Below are positions 12,060 through 27,246 of a DNA stretch of 64,000 bases, one piece after another (positions within the stretch are counted from its first letter, which is position 1; every line of letters begins with the position of its first letter). A program made the position numbers and the translations under genes. The stretch spans positions 2,845,982-2,909,981 of the forward strand of contig CM039509.1 of NCBI GenBank assembly GCA_022432975.1. Direction: 5' to 3'. Source of the stretch: Begonia masoniana (taxonomy: Eukaryota > Streptophyta > Magnoliopsida > Cucurbitales > Begoniaceae). The notes beneath the pieces are model-generated. The model was not told the origin of the DNA and ran no database searches. It worked only from the letters and a program-made list of their open reading frames with translations.

Positions 12060-14464
12060 ATGGGATCAAATATGGAGAGCAATAGCTACTTTCGACGATG
12101 TTGCTTGACACAGGAAATCGGTGGGAATGGTAAGGACTGTACATGGCCTCCTCGGATTGTTGACGATAAACTCTTAAACGGTGGGCGTTTTAGCAATAAT
12201 CTCTTCCCTCGGTTGTCGGATGACCGTCAATTAGAGTTGAACAAAGAAGTGTTAAAGCAGATAATGCTCAAGCAGGAATCCATTTTCAGGGATCAGGTAT
12301 GCTTTGTATCACTTTTCTTCAAATTATTTTCTCTAATTTCAACGTGAATTCGTGATTATTAATGTCTGGGGAAACGTTTTCATTTATTACTTTTAGTATA
12401 TTTCGTATATTCCTAGGATAGAAGATGCTTTCGTTTGAAAAATCTTTAATTATATCGTGTAAATCATCAGATGTATCCCCGATTAACATCGAGTTTGAAA
12501 AAAAAAAGAGAAAAATCTCCTTGAGATGAATCGAAATTGTTCGGTAATTCCTCAAATATGGATCCAAAATTGCTCATTAAGTTATCGAGACGGATCTACA
12601 TTGTTGATTTTATGTTTTTCATTGCAATTGTTTTAACGATGAGTTCTCAAGATCTACGAGCTCCACCGACTTTATCAACGACAAAGGGATCTAATGGCTG
12701 AACTCAAATTCTGCAAATATGATCAACATGGTGAAAGAACTCAGTTCAATATCACATTGTCTCGACCCTCGACTGGATATGATTGGAAATTATCGGTTTC
12801 TGCAACAGAAAAGGTCTTACTGCCTTCAATTCAAGTAAAGCCCGTGGAAAAGTGCCTCCAACCTATGCATATTGAAAGTGAGTCCAAATGCAGGAAGTTT
12901 GGTAAAAAAATTTTGGATCTTGAACTTCCGGCCGAGGAATATACAGACAGTGAAGAAGAGTGGCCCGTAAAAGAAAATGTGGTGCCTATCGTTTCGGAAA
13001 TCCTTCTCGCAAAAAATCATGATACGAGTATCTTGCCTCATTCTTATGAATTATTCATTTCTACAATATCGGGAAAACCCAAGATCATGGCTGATTTGAA
13101 CGAACCAATTAAAATCGAAGATGAAGTAGCATCCGCTACACCCAAGTCTCAAAGTTTATTCGAAGACATGAAGGAAGTAGGCTCGGAGTTGCCATCTTAT
13201 AATGACGAGAACGGTAAGATAGGATTCTACGTAGATCGATTTTTTCTTTTTGGTTGCTGTCATATTCTTCTTTGAACAAAATTATGGCTTTGTTTGCTTT
13301 TACTCTTGACTCTAGAAGTTGCTTTCAATCCTTGGAAACTGTAAAACAGCTTTTAGAACTGTGCCAAAGAGGCATTGTGTCTGATTTTATCAACTATTAT
13401 TTAGATTTTTGCTTAAACTTTGTTTCAGTAACTTGGTTTCTTCTTCTATAGTTCTGTTTTCTGAAAAAAACTATTCTAACATTCTGAATCATTTGGCTTA
13501 ACAACAGAGCCGGAAAAGAGCGTGAAAGCTGGTGGAAGTGATGTGAACTTGAATTGCTATGTGGAATCCATCTCAGAAACTCAGCAGCTTGAGGATGAGC
13601 AAGTTTCATTCGGTGAATCTGATCGAAAGCTTTTACCTATTGGTACTCATTTCGATCTTAATAGACTTAGAAATGAAGATGGAACGTCATCCGACGATGA
13701 ACGGTCTCGCGGAGAGAAATGTGATGAAGACAAACTCAAAATGAGTTGTCCAAAAGCCGGACGAGACGACGGAAATATTCAGGAAGAACTAGTTAGAATT
13801 GCAGCCGAAGTAATGATTTACATTTCGTTATCCGACTGTCAAACACCTCCGAGAGGCACTATTTTCCACCTATCGGAGACACCTTTCGAGTCCTTGCGTT
13901 GGTTTTCCAGGATTGTCTGTTCAACCATAGCCGATGGCGAGAGCAAAGTTAAATCAGCTTTCAAGAGCAAAAATTCCGGTGATTGTGTAGAGTTATCAGA
14001 AAATGGAATGGATTATTTCGAAGCTATGACGTTGAAGCTGGAAGACATGAAAATGGATGAGCACTTACTGCATAATAATGACGTAAAAGGCGAAGGAAAA
14101 AGCGATAAACCATCTTCAAGTCAGCCACTGAAGGTCCGTAAAACGCGAAGAAGACAACGAAAGGATTTTCAAATGCGAAATCCTTCCGGCTTTTGTCTCT
14201 CTTTCGAGGTACGAGGTGACTGAAGATCTGCAGATAATTGGAGGTCTAATGGAGGTTGCCAATACAGGTAGAAATGGATCCTTTAGAAGAAAAAGACAGT
14301 CCTGTTTGATGGGCTCTCTGATAAAACGGTTATCCGGAAACGGTAAACTCGGCTTAGATGAGGAAAGTACAGTAGGGTGGGGTCGAATAAGGAGGCGGCG
14401 GAGAGGGAGGAGATGTCCGGCAAGGAATCCACAGCTTATTTTAGAGCAGATACTTTCAGTGTAA
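12060..14464 (+). CDS. DUF863 family plant protein, one frameshift near the C-terminus
   Basis: Three coding exons: about 12060-12296, 12652-13213 and 13508-14464, with GT-AG introns 12297-12651 and 13214-13507. ATGs at 12045, 12060 and 12072 are in frame; 12060 was chosen because family members often begin MG. Family marks are the N-terminal helix (LKQIMLKQESIFRDQ joined to YELHRLYQRQRDLMAELK) and the C-terminal block YFEAMTLKLEDMK, then basic RKTRRRQRKDFQ, then SLSRYEVTEDLQIIGGLME. The last two parts are in different frames: at about 14170-14174 one base appears extra, giving a premature stop at 14221-14223; the other frame continues to 14464. The molecular function of DUF863 proteins is not established; the basic C-terminus suggests nuclear location. 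Confidence 0.8.
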
Positions 14465-14968
14465 TTTACATACTTTTTCATGGTTTTTGATTGAAAGTAC
14501 AAGTGAGAACTTGAATACTGGTTCCAAACATAGATGAAAGTATGTAATTATGATCTATATCTGGCTGGGTTTGGTTTGATGAGATATTGAGATATCAAAA
14601 TGAACTGTTCCATGACTTTGCATTCTCATCATCGGATCAGGCTAGGCTGGGCCGGATCAAAAACGATGGTTGAAGGTCTGCGTCGCTTATCCTAGACCAT
14701 CATGTCAATCTTTGCACTAATTCGTGGGTCAATCCAAACAAATGTTTTCCATGTCGGGCGAAAGCGCTAAATATGTGAAACATAGAAACTTCTTATAGTT
14801 TCGTTAGCGCGACAATGGTGTGAAGATTTAACGACACCGACAAACGACAGGAGAAATAATTGAAGAGAACAAGCTTCAGTTTTCATGCTTCAATCTAGAC
14901 TCCATGAACGAGAAATTCAAAACCAAGTAGAATCGAGGAAATACACGCCATTTTATTGACTTGGGAAA
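14465..14968. other. Intergenic DNA between DUF863 and PPR genes
   Basis: About 500 bp serving as the 3' flank of DUF863 and the promoter of the PPR gene. No separate gene, repeat or RNA recognised. Confidence 0.5.
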
Positions 14969-16745
14969 ATGAGAGTCTCGTTCTTCAAATTTCAACTCCG
15001 CAATCCTTCATTCATTCAAAGAATACAGCGTTGTTCCATCTCTAGAATCTCAAGTAGTTCATGTCTCGCCGAGACGTTACCTCTGATGAAATCGTCATCC
15101 AAATTTCATATCGACCAAGTTTCGTTTATGAAACTCGTAGAAAGTGCGGTTTCCATTAATGGGTCCGAATCATTTTCGATTATTTTCTCGCAGTTTCGCG
15201 AATATCGTTGACTGTCATCTGTGTACCTCAATGGTCAGAAGGTACACAGAATCAAAAAGTTATTCACTTTCGGTTTACTTTTACTTGGAAATGCGTAAAT
15301 TCGGCATTCTGCCCGATTCTTCTACTTTTCCCCCAGTTCTTAAAGCGGCGGCCCAGTTAGGTGACATTGCAGTTGGAAGAACGATCCATGGCGCTATAAC
15401 TCGGATGGGATTTCAGTTTGGTGTTTATATAAACACTGCTCTGGTACATTTGTATTGTACTTGTCTCTCCATGGATGAGGCATGTCAGCTGTTTGATGAA
15501 ATGCCTGAGAGAAATTCGGTTTCATGGAATGCATTAATAACAGGGTACACTCATAATAAAAAATTTGTGGAAGCGATTGATTTATTTCGAGAAATGTTGG
15601 CGGCTGGAATGGAGCCGAGTGAGAGGACTGTGGTGGGAGTTCTAACGGCTTGCGCCCAATTGGGGGCGTTGAATCAGGGAAAGTGGATTCATGAGTTTAT
15701 AGGCCATAATAGGTTGAGACTGAATGTGTTTGTGGGTACTGCGCTTGTCGATATGTATGCAAAATGTGGGGTTGTCGAGGAGGCAGAGAAGGTATTTCAT
15801 GAACTACGTGAGAAGAACGTTTACACTTGGAATGCTTTGATTTCCGGATTAGCCATGAACGGACAAGCCGAAGACGCAATGTGGTCCTTTTCGAGAATGT
15901 TGATCGAAAATGTGAAGCCTGATGAGATTACCTTTTTAGCTGTCTTGTGTGCTTGTTGTCACCAAGGACTTGTGACAGAGGGAAAGAAGCAATTCAATCG
16001 AATGAAAGTACAGTTTGGGTTACAGCCGAGAATTGAGCATTACGGGTGTATGGTTGACCTACTTGGTCGATCTGGTAATTTGGAAGAAGCCATGGAAGTG
16101 ATACAGACGATGAATGTTATTAAGCCGGACCCCATTATTTGGAGGTCATTACTTTTCGCTTGCAGAGTTCATGGAAATACCGAATTGGGGGAGCATGTTG
16201 TTAAAAAACTTATCGAGCTCGAGCCATGTAATGGGGAAAACTACGTCTTACTTTCGAATTTATATGCGAGGAACCAGAGGTGGGTTGAAGTCGGAAACTT
16301 GAGAGAAATGATGGATCAGCGAGTAATCAGAAAAGTCGCCGGTTTCAGTACGATTGAAATCGAAAATATAGTTTATAAGTTTAATGCTTCCCATGATAGA
16401 AAAACAGAAGATCAAGCTGTACATAAAGTGTTGAATGAGATGATTCGAAAAATCAAATCGGCGGGTTATGTTGTGGGCACTGAGATGGCTCTATACGATC
16501 TCGAAGAAGAAGAGAAGGAACAGTCTGTCACGTATCACAGTGAGAAGCTTGCTTTGGCATTTGGAATTTTGAACCCTCCTTCAGATTCAATGCTAAGGAT
16601 TGTGAAAAATCTGCGGATTTGTCAGGACTGCCATGAGTTTTTCAAGATCGTTTCATTGGTTTATAAAAAAGAAATCACAGTGCGAGATCGAAAACGCTTC
16701 CATCACTTTTCAGGGGGCATCTGCTCCTGCAGAGACTACTGGTGA
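14969..16745 (+). CDS. PLS-class pentatricopeptide repeat protein with E and DYW domains, one frameshift
   Basis: An intronless PPR gene. The first frame (ATG 14969) encodes an Arg/Ser-rich N-terminus (FQLRNPSF, ISRISSSS) typical of organelle targeting. At about 15206-15212 one base appears extra; the second frame then carries P, L and S repeats (NSVSWNALITGYTHN, NVYTWNALISGLAMNG), the E region (IEHYGCMVDLLGRSGNLEEA) and a complete DYW deaminase-like domain with HSEKLA, CQDCH and the terminal DYW just before the stop at 16743-16745. DYW proteins bind specific organelle transcripts and edit C to U; the target cannot be read from sequence. Alternatively translation could start at ATG 15231 and lose the targeting peptide. 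The C-terminus is intact and of normal form. Confidence 0.88.
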
Positions 16746-18601
16746 TGTGATTGGAGTAGTATGCTACAATTCTTCGTCAAAGAGCTTGAGCTTTCTCTAA
16801 TGGTGTTTCCATCAGTCAGCTGGGAGTTTGGGCATGATCTTCAACCTGAACGAGGCCAGAAAATTCTGAAACTTTATGCAGAAGATCTTTCCTTTTTCTC
16901 TTACTTGTACAAAACATCTCATTGGAGATATGCAGCCAAAGTAAAGCTGATTTGCCTCAATTGAAATTCATATTTTTTAATGACATTTGAAAAGAACAAA
17001 ATTGCAAGACTTTATTTGTTATAAACTCTTGGAAAGTGTTTATTAACAGTTTGAATTCTGTAGCAGGGGAATTTTGCACACTAAAACAATGAGCAAGACA
17101 GAATTCTGAACGCAGAAGATTGAGTTACAGGTACATTCTCCATCCCATGATACTCCTAAACACTTCATTTACTGCAGCATAGCTATCATCTAGAAAATGC
17201 TAGTTTACAGAATCATCCAGACTGGCCAGGTTGTACCTGAATTTTCCTCTTTGTAATCTGTTTGGTAAATTCAATCAATCCCAGGTGTACAAAAAATGGG
17301 TTCTGATCAATATTTGATTACAGGCTGTGGCAAAAAAAAAAAAAAAAAAAAAGAAAAAGAAAATGGTCCTCCGTCATAATTCATTTTTGTAGAAACTCAC
17401 TGAATGATCATCTTAAATAGGATCGTAGTTTTTGTTATCCGAATGAAATCTCCAAATGGACCGCCGTTATGGTCCCTCTTCGCTGCAACCATCATTCTTA
17501 CGTGTGTATATTAATGGGTTGGATTAATGACAGTCGATTTGATTGATGTTGAACTGTGTTTCTATTCCATGCATGATGTTTCAGTTCTTCATTTTATTTC
17601 TTAAATATAATTATCAGATTGGAATTCTCATCTTAATTTGTTCATTTTCCTCTTAGATATCTGAGTTTTCTAAGAACGAAACATCATTAATCATTTCACC
17701 AAACTGCATACAACTTGCATTATTCTATTTGTTGATTTTGTTTCGCTATCAGACTGTATTATTAATTATCGGAATTTAAATTCATCCGTGGAATGTGAAG
17801 GCTGCTTATCTCAGGTCCCCCACCCTCCACAACTGCACATGGAGATATTATTCAGAAGCTCTCTAACTGATTGCAGATTATTGGAGCAGAAGATGGTCAG
17901 ATTTTATGACAAATTAAGTACTTCAATCGGTATCTTTCAATGGTGTCATTTATGAAGAAATCTTATCGTCGATATATATGATTAAAATGTGATAGGTAAA
18001 TGCATATTTGAACTGCAAACTGTCGGCAGTATAAGCCGAATACGGCTAGTGTCATTTGTAATTATTGCAGGGTATCTCTATGTTTGACCCAACGACTTTG
18101 AGAGAGGTAATTCTTCCCATGCAAAACACCCTTTTAATGAAGAATGAATTGATGTAGACCAATGTAAACATTTCAATCCAGTCCTATTTATTCTCTGAAT
18201 GATTTGGTATAGAAACAATACGGTAAGCGCTTACATTCGTCTTTTTCGAATGTTTTCTGGGTGGGGCAGAGTTTTGTGCTATCGTTTTTGGGTAAGTTCT
18301 TTCTGCTTTAATAGAGCTTTTGATTATTGATCAAAGGAATTTAAGGGCTGGTAAATGGAGAATATAATATGTAGTAGAAATCATACATATAACCATATGC
18401 AATAATCTGTCTCTTGCGTGTTGAACTGCAGAATCGAGCACTGAATATACTAACTATTCATCAACATAATATTACAAAATATCGTCTGATTTGGCTGTCT
18501 GATTTTGGGTGAAATAGGACAAGGATTTTACTTCTTTGATTTCTGTCGATTGTCCTACCAAGTATTCTGCTCTTTTTTTCTGCAAAATTCATTACATGTT
18601 T
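16746..18601. other. Convergent intergenic region between PPR and bHLH genes
   Basis: This holds the 3' ends of two convergent genes: PPR on plus and UNE10-like on minus. It includes an A-rich tract at about 17331-17360. A 67-codon frame at 16761-16964 has no family resemblance and is probably 3' UTR. No other gene, RNA or repeat recognised. Confidence 0.5.
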
Positions 18602-20262
18602 CTAATTTCTTTGTACATTGTTTGACTGTGTTGAATTGCCACCTGCCTGTGTGTTTGGATTCACCTGTTGGCGATATAGCGCTGCCATCTTGTTGTAAAG
18701 ATCCATATTCATCGACTGCGCAAAAAAGAACAGGGGTTGTCTCTGTAAATCCGCTAGTTGTGTTTCTCGAAGCATCTCGAAAATGGCATTTCATCTTTAA
18801 GAATCATGTTTTTAACTATGTCTCTATGCTTTGTTTTGTACTTTGAGAACTAAATTTAATGTTGAGATTTGATACATACTTGTGCTAGGTAGGCGCAGAA
18901 CGGATCGGGAAGAGGAACTGAAGGATTAGTTCCTGAATCCAGCTTCGGTTGAGGCTGAACCATTGGGTGCATCATAAACGGAGGTTGAACGAATGCTTGG
19001 GGAGTGGGATGAACGAGCTGAGTCAGGGGCTGAGGAGTGGTTCGAGCCATGTTGCCGAGCCCGAGCCGAGCCCATGCCCATCCGAGCCATCATCGACATT
19101 TGAAGCTGCTGCTGCATGCTTAGAGGCATGATCATCTGAGGCATATTTCTCATGCTCATCAACTGAACTTGTGCTTGAAGTTGTTTTAGGTATTCGATCA
19201 CCTCGTCCAACATCGAAGCTTTATCGGTCTGCATTTTAACATACATACTTTTTACATGTTAAATGAGTCAAGAGAAAAAGATCAGTAGTTTCGTTTTTGT
19301 TCACCTTACAAGCATTAGGCACCAACTTTTGCAGAGCTTTCATCTTCTGATTAATCCTATCTCGTCGTTTCTATACGAAAAAACGATATTGTATTCATTA
19401 TATTAGTACTAGCAATCAACATGATGATGTCATACAGAATCATTACCCGCTCGGATTGATTATGTATGGCAGCAGCTCGGCTTCGTCTCGTGGAGTTCGA
19501 ACGTCCCGTTTCGCGCTTGATATCACGGTCTTCCTTCTGGTTTTCCTGGAAGAAATAGTCAATCGTCTGATACGTCAAATTAAATGTTTAAATTGATTTC
19601 AATCACCTCAAAATAGCGAAAAAAAAAACTCCGAGAAACCGCATATTACCGATCCCCCGTGCCAGGTCGAATCGTCCTCCGTGGTTTTCGTCTTGAAACT
19701 TTGGGGAGATTCAAAGGATGTCCATGTCATTAAAGTAGTGTCATTGTCCCTGCAAAATGTGGCACTTGCGCTTGCGCAATTGCTCAGATCTGGCCTGTTA
19801 CTACTACAACAAATGTTATTTCTTCCTCCATAATCCGACTCCAACCGTGCATGTTTTGTCACGATCGGCGGCTGCATCGTGTCCCTCCTGGAGCTGTCAG
19901 CACATTTACGGCTAGGAGATGCCGAGCCGGCGCAGACTTGGGTCTGGCCCTGGGCCTGGTGGTTCGGAGTGGTGCTTTGTTTGTGAAAGGCGGCTTGGCG
20001 GACTATGGACTCAAGAGTGTCAGTTGGATGGCACCATGTTGGTTTGGTTGGAGGATACGGAGGTAGCCCACCCAGCCCATGCATGGCTAACTGTCCATTT
20101 TCCCATGTTAGCTCGGCAATTTCATACTCAGACCTGAAGCAATATCCATGAAAATATGGACAAAAACTGGATTAATTGTAATTTTGATCATGGATAATCA
20201 CGCTTATAGCGTGAGATTAGAGCCTAAAAATAGTAAGATTAGAGAGTAAAAATCAAAAGCAA

Positions 20263-20367
20263 GAAGAATGAAGCAGAGTGCAGACTTTCCTACGTGAATC
20301 AATGTCAAAATGCAGAAATTTCACGAATTCCTTTGAAACCCATGTAAATGAAGAAGAGAACTGTTGA

Positions 20368-20418
<51 letters not shown>

Positions 20419-20705
20419 GAGAGCTTACATGGGGACAATGAACTGGGTTAAGTGTAAATCTTGATCCTTTTTTTTTTTATTATTGAATATTGCTAGATTT
20501 ACATTCTAACCATAAATTCTATCGATCTATGAACGAAGCCTCATATTGCAAGATTACAATTTTTACAATATAAAGAGAGAGAAATGCTAATGCAGAGGGC
20601 AAAAACAGAGCAGTTTGCAGACTTTCCTGCGTGAATCAATGTCGAAATGCAGAAAATTTCAAGGATTCCTTCAAAACCCACGTAAATGAAGAAGAGAACC
20701 GATCG
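20263..20705. repeat. Diverged pair of about 110 bp in the first intron/leader of the bHLH gene
   Basis: 20263-20370 and 20600-20700 share gcagactttcctncgtgaatcaatgtcnaaatgcagaaa followed by a similar continuation to aaatgaagaagagaac, with scattered differences. This is an older direct duplication, separate from the larger one beside it. The first copy is followed by a (GA)n run at about 20371-20415. Confidence 0.65.
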
Positions 20706-20720
20706 TTGAAGCGGAGAGAT

Positions 20721-22195
<1,475 letters not shown>

Positions 22196-22199
22196 CGTA

Positions 22200-24301
22200 G
22201 TTTCACACTTCAGCACATCCTCTTAACTCTTGTATAGGTGAAGAAATTGAACATATTATTCACAATGGACCACTCTCTATTTCGTCCTTACCAAGGGCAT
22301 TTCCGTCATTTCAACCAGCTTTCACCGTATTTGTAGAAAAAATTGAAGAATGTCGGCATGAAAAAATAAAAAATAAAAAATAAAAAATAAATTGTTGGAA
22401 ATAAAAGTTTTAAGTACTTGGAAATCTAGACATTAGACTTTAACGATATTGACAACTGATATCTTGTACTATAAATTTTAATAATCTGAGCCCTAGATTA
22501 TGCTAATAACATCTTATACTATAATTTTTAAGAATAATGATAGGTGTACTCAATTTTTAATAATCTCAACTCTAAATTATGCTCCGTAAATAGTTAGAAA
22601 TCTGAGTGAAAAAAAAACTTCAAATTGAAACATGTGATTTTCTCGGGCGAAAAATTGTTCCAATTTGTCGTTGATAATTGTTAGCCGAACATAGTGAAAG
22701 ACTATAGAATATCAATTATGGGTACCTCAAAAATTCATAATTTAAATTGCTAGTTACCTTCAAAGTTTTAGTTCTTTAAAATTTCACTCCATCCAACTTC
22801 CCAACTTTGATTTAGTAAGGCAAAGAATAGTTGAGTGTGTAATAATCAGTTTGGCAGAGGGACCATTTTGGAATACTTTGGAAATGTATCACAATCATCT
22901 TTTGGTCCATCCATCCTCTCCATTTTGACTATTGCCTTGCTCTCAAGGATTCCCTCTCTCCCTTCTTAATTTTCCGATCTAACAATCTTTCGTCGACGCA
23001 CTCCATCATCGCTCGCCCACTTACCAATTAATATGACCCCGTAACGTTACATCCGATTCTTAATTTAGCCGAGATTTCGACTAGAATTCAATAAACATTC
23101 TGTAAGAATAAGTGTCATGGTTTGTCGAAATTCGATGCTAAAGCATTTAAACTCGATTTCTCCACCAAAATCGCAATCTTTCAACTTCTTAGTTCTCGAC
23201 TAGAGGGCGTGTTTTTCAGGGTTTTTTTTTTTTTTTTTTGGAATTCACTCGAGCCTTTGATTTGATCATCGACATATGCTTGTGTATCTACATCGCATAC
23301 CAATGTACTAGTAAATGTTTTTCCAAGGACCACAACAGTTGGGGCCCCTTTGCTTCATCTTATGAAATGGTTTGTCTGTCTAAACAGACAAGGCCATTTG
23401 AGCTTTCAGAATGACAATCAATTCTCCGACCACTCTCCAGTTGGCTCTCAAATGCAGCTTCTTACAGCGGCCAAGTATGCGGATCGGGTTCAAGTTTTCT
23501 TCCTTTCCTATCTCTTCATTTGACTAGCTTCTTATGGCTTAAAATGACCATCTTTGAATTTGGTTCACGTAGCTTTCAATGATGCAGAGTGGGTCATCCT
23601 AAATCTGTATCAAGCTTAAAGTTTAAGATTACGATATGTCGGTAATTTATTCGTACCAGAGATCGATCCGAAAAATTTTCTGTGAAACTTGCATTTGTAA
23701 TTGTTAGGAATCGAACAATAAGTTGAAAAAGAAAATACAAAACGGAACGACGGGATTTAGCGCAGAAAACTCTCTGTGAAAAAAAAAAATGACGGGTGGA
23801 AGAAAAATTCATTACGAAGACCAAATTACAATCGCGACTTTTTTACGTGTATTTAAAAAGTAAAACAAAACTATAAAAAGAATTTAGGGTATCGAACTCT
23901 AACAATATCGGATAACAACAAATTTATGTGATCGGGACGTATGAAAATGACAATCAAGAATGCAGAAGAAGGTATTATGGCCAACCTACTCTGCATTATT
24001 GGTGCTTCGAGGTACGAAACTAAGCGACACCGCATGTTTTTCTGGACTGAAATCGATTTAAGATCTAAAAACATATATACTTTTCTCTTCGAATCGAATT
24101 GTCCATTTCAATCAGCTTCATTTGAGTACATAGAACATTATCATGTGTAAGATTTAAGTTCATCAAAACAACGATAGGAGTGGATGCATTATACTCGTAT
24201 TCATAAAACTCGAGAATGTCTTAAACTCGACAGCATTTTTTTTCGATATTTCGAGCAGGGAGAGATCTTAAATTATATGCACAAATGAGAATTAACAAAC
24301 A
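22200..24301. other. Intergenic DNA between bHLH and remorin genes
   Basis: AT-rich DNA with an (AAAAAAT)n run at about 22363-22392, poly-T at about 23223-23241, and a second copy of an interspersed repeat (23600-23905). The left part should contain the bHLH promoter. No gene recognised. Confidence 0.5.
23600..23905. repeat. Interspersed repeat copy 2 of an unclassified family
   Basis: Related to 5250-5515: it shares the cgac/ttacgtgtattta word, the aaagtaaaacaaaact run and tcgaactct, in the same order. Class unknown; similarity judged by eye. Confidence 0.4.
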
Positions 24302-25643
24302 TTAGAAGCATAAACATCTGGTGGGAAATTTTCCGGTCGATCGAATTTTCTTCGCGGTTTCTTTCGCTTCGTGCTCTTCGTTTCGTCTTTTCTCTTCGAT
24401 CTGAGCCATCGCTCCTCCGGCCACCTGTTCGATCCTTGCTATCTTGTTCTGATAGTGCTGAAGATTTGAGGCTTTCCTACGCTCCAATTCGCTCTGCAGT
24501 CCCGGAAAAAAGCCGAAAAAGAAAGCCAAATCAATGAATACTAAAGAAGAAACAACCATCAAAGTTGAAAAAAACACCTTTTTTGCTTCCATGTGACGTT
24601 TGGCCTGCATCTTCTTCTCATTCTCCCATGAAAGTATATCAGATTTCAGCTTCTCACACCTGAAATTTTGCTAAAAATGGTGATTACTCTGATCCCATAT
24701 TATTGGTTTTGCTTAGCAACTTATCAAAAATGACCTCTTTTTTATCTTTTCCATCCGAGTTTCCTCCCAAATATTGACTCTACTTAGTATTCCCGTTTGT
24801 GGAGCTGTCGAAAAATGGCGTTCTTGAGCTGTCAGCCTTTTTGCAGAGTCTTCGCCTAGTAAAAAAGGAACAGTTTCATCTCATTGCACAACAATTTGGG
24901 ACAAGAAAACATGTTCTTTCGATGTCTGAATTACCGGCAACTGCTATTTCCTTGTTCGATGATCGCCTCGTTGTCCTGCTCGAAGAGCTCGGGTGCTTTG
25001 CCATTTCCACTCTTTGTCTTCGGTTTTCACCTCAGCGACTCTTTTTCGCATTTTTTTCTGATATTCTCGATCGTCTTCTTCGAGCGAGTGAATTGCAAAT
25101 GCAGCAGCTGCAATTGCAATAGCCATGTCCATATCATTGGAGTCATTCTGGTAAGCTTCTCGACTTTGCCCCGAAAACTGCCTCTCGAACCAGTTCTGCC
25201 CCTTGTCACCTAAGAAACATCATCAATGGCTTCCCCTTCTGTTCTTACATTCTAAATTATGCAGTTGTATGGTATTGACAGTACCTTCCTTGAAGGAAAC
25301 TCTCTGCTTAAGCCTAGTTTTAGAGGATTCTTCTGGTTTGTGTTGATCTGGGCCTGTAAATTTCACTCTGACAAAGCAGAAAAACGACAGATTGATTGAT
25401 ATTCTTCAAATAATCATCGTTTCGTGTCAAAATTCAGTAATTTCATGAGCCAAATCTAGGAGGGAAATGCAGAAAGAAGAATGTACCTTCTTTGTTTGAG
25501 CAAAGTTTCCATCTTTTTTTCTCAGAATCTGCTTCTTCTGGTTTGTTTGAGGGAAAAGATGGAGGCGTATAAAAGGGTATCTGATGAACAGGACGAGGAT
25601 CAAAGTTCTGCTTGACACTCAACTTCTGACACAAGAAAAGCAT
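24302..25643 (-). CDS. Remorin family protein, one frameshift in the variable region
   Basis: Six minus-strand exons with GT-AG borders: 25643-25487, 25365-25285, 25209-24935, 24855-24735, 24659-24578 and 24493-24302. The N-terminal half is variable (SNKPEEADSEKKRW; NWFERQFSGQSREAY; DMAIAIAAAAFAIHSLEE). The C-terminal half is a remorin C domain: a coiled coil from NIWEETRMEKIKKR through LSWENEKKMQAKRHMEAKK to SELERRKASNLQHYQNKIARI, ending in TRCLCF with cysteines suited to membrane anchoring. Remorins scaffold plasma-membrane nanodomains in immunity and symbiosis. In exon 3 the frame shifts by one base at about 25010-25028: the first frame stops before the donor at 24935, whereas another frame reads TTRRSSNKEIAVA into it. 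The start at 25643 is the last ATG before conserved sequence. Confidence 0.82.
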
Positions 25644-27246
25644 GTTCTTCTCCTGTCTTCTGCAGATTCCGCTAAAATAAACCTGCAATATAAAATAGTT
25701 GATGTCGGATGCAACGAAGACCAAGGCAAAGATTTAGTTAAGATTTTAACTAAATCTTTTGAGAGTTCTAATTTTAAATTTATTTTTTTCTCTGAATTTT
25801 TTTGTACAATATTAAAAAATTAATATTACGTTTACTCTATTAAAATACTAGCTGACATATCCAATAGAGTTCATATGATCTGTTTTATGCAATTCTGATG
25901 CTCGAGTCGAAATCAAAAACCCAAATTCGATTATATTCTCTAACATTGTATTGACTTTACACACATCTTTTATTCTCTTATCCCATTAACTCAATTTCAA
26001 AGTCAATTTGTAACTTAGAATATCTAATTTGTTGTCCTAAAATTGTTTGAGATTCTAAGCACGATAACATTTTCTATTAACTTCAAACAATGACTACGCT
26101 AAGAAACACGTTCATTAATTTTCATGCAAAAATTAATGTGTACATGAACATCTCCAATTGGTTTAGATTCACCAATAATTATAACTTTAACATATCTAAT
26201 ATCGTACTTATTTTCGATTAGAAAATATACTTTTAGTTGATTGGTCAATTTTTTCAAAGTCATCTCATAAAATGACATTTTAATGTATTGGCTTCACTTA
26301 TTTATTTAGTCAACCCATGATTTAATACCATTTTAATAACATTTAATTACTATAATCATGATTATTGTAATTAATCTTAACTCAGACTATCATAGTAATC
26401 TAAAAAATTACATTACAGCTGAACTAAATTTCAGAGCTTGGATGAAATTTATAGCCTACTAAATAAACATGACTTGGAATCGCAGTCTCCTGCGAGGATC
26501 AGGAATGCTAGATGAAGATTTGGTGGCCATCACTTCTGGTTAACGTGGAATCTCAGCAACTCCAAACTCTGTTTACATCATATTGTAAGCTGCCCTCTTC
26601 ACATTAAGAAATGATGATTTTTTTTACTGAAAAAGCTACTTAACTTTCAGAGTTTTGATTTTTTAGCCAAACAATAACATCTGAGACCGACCCATAAATC
26701 TAGGGGGACGGAGTAGGAGAAAAGTGGAAAAATAGGTATGCTAGATCGAGTTTATTGATCAATTTCATTTGGGCGGTGAAGGTTTTCATATGGGATCTAG
26801 ATTTCGATTCAAATTTTCATCTGGGTCGCTTGGGATTTGTTTCTAAACTTGCTGGAAAATGCAGCTTTATATGAATTTTTTGCCAGTTCTCTCGTTTAAC
26901 CTCTCATCTGGGTTGTCAGCTGTGACAGCTCTGGTTCTGATGTTTATGAAATACCCTAATGGTTGTTAGATTCGAACCATGAATCTTGTAAATGCAACGT
27001 TATTCAATTTAAGAAAAAATACAGAACCAAGATTAATCAACTCATAGTACATTATGAACTTTCCCTAAAAAGATGAATTGAATTTCATACAACCCATAAA
27101 AATTGATCTACAAATTCATGAAAAACCACATGCCCTATTTTTGACAGTAGCTGTAATGTACAAAGGCAAAACTGATCTATGCCCAACCCTTGAAGCCATT
27201 TTTTCCATTTTCGTCTTCTTACTTCCACAAACCATCCTTTGATGGC
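25644..27246. other. Remorin promoter and ELM2 gene 3' flank
   Basis: About 1.6 kb of AT-rich DNA. The left part lies upstream of the remorin ATG; the right part follows the ELM2 stop. No recognised gene, RNA or mobile element. Confidence 0.5.

Noticed and set aside
12060..14464. Treating the DUF863 frame change as an intron
   Set aside because: The two frames join with a single extra base and no splice sites nearby, so an indel fits better.
16761..16964. 67-codon frame after the PPR stop
   Set aside because: No motif, immediately downstream of a gene; probably 3' UTR.
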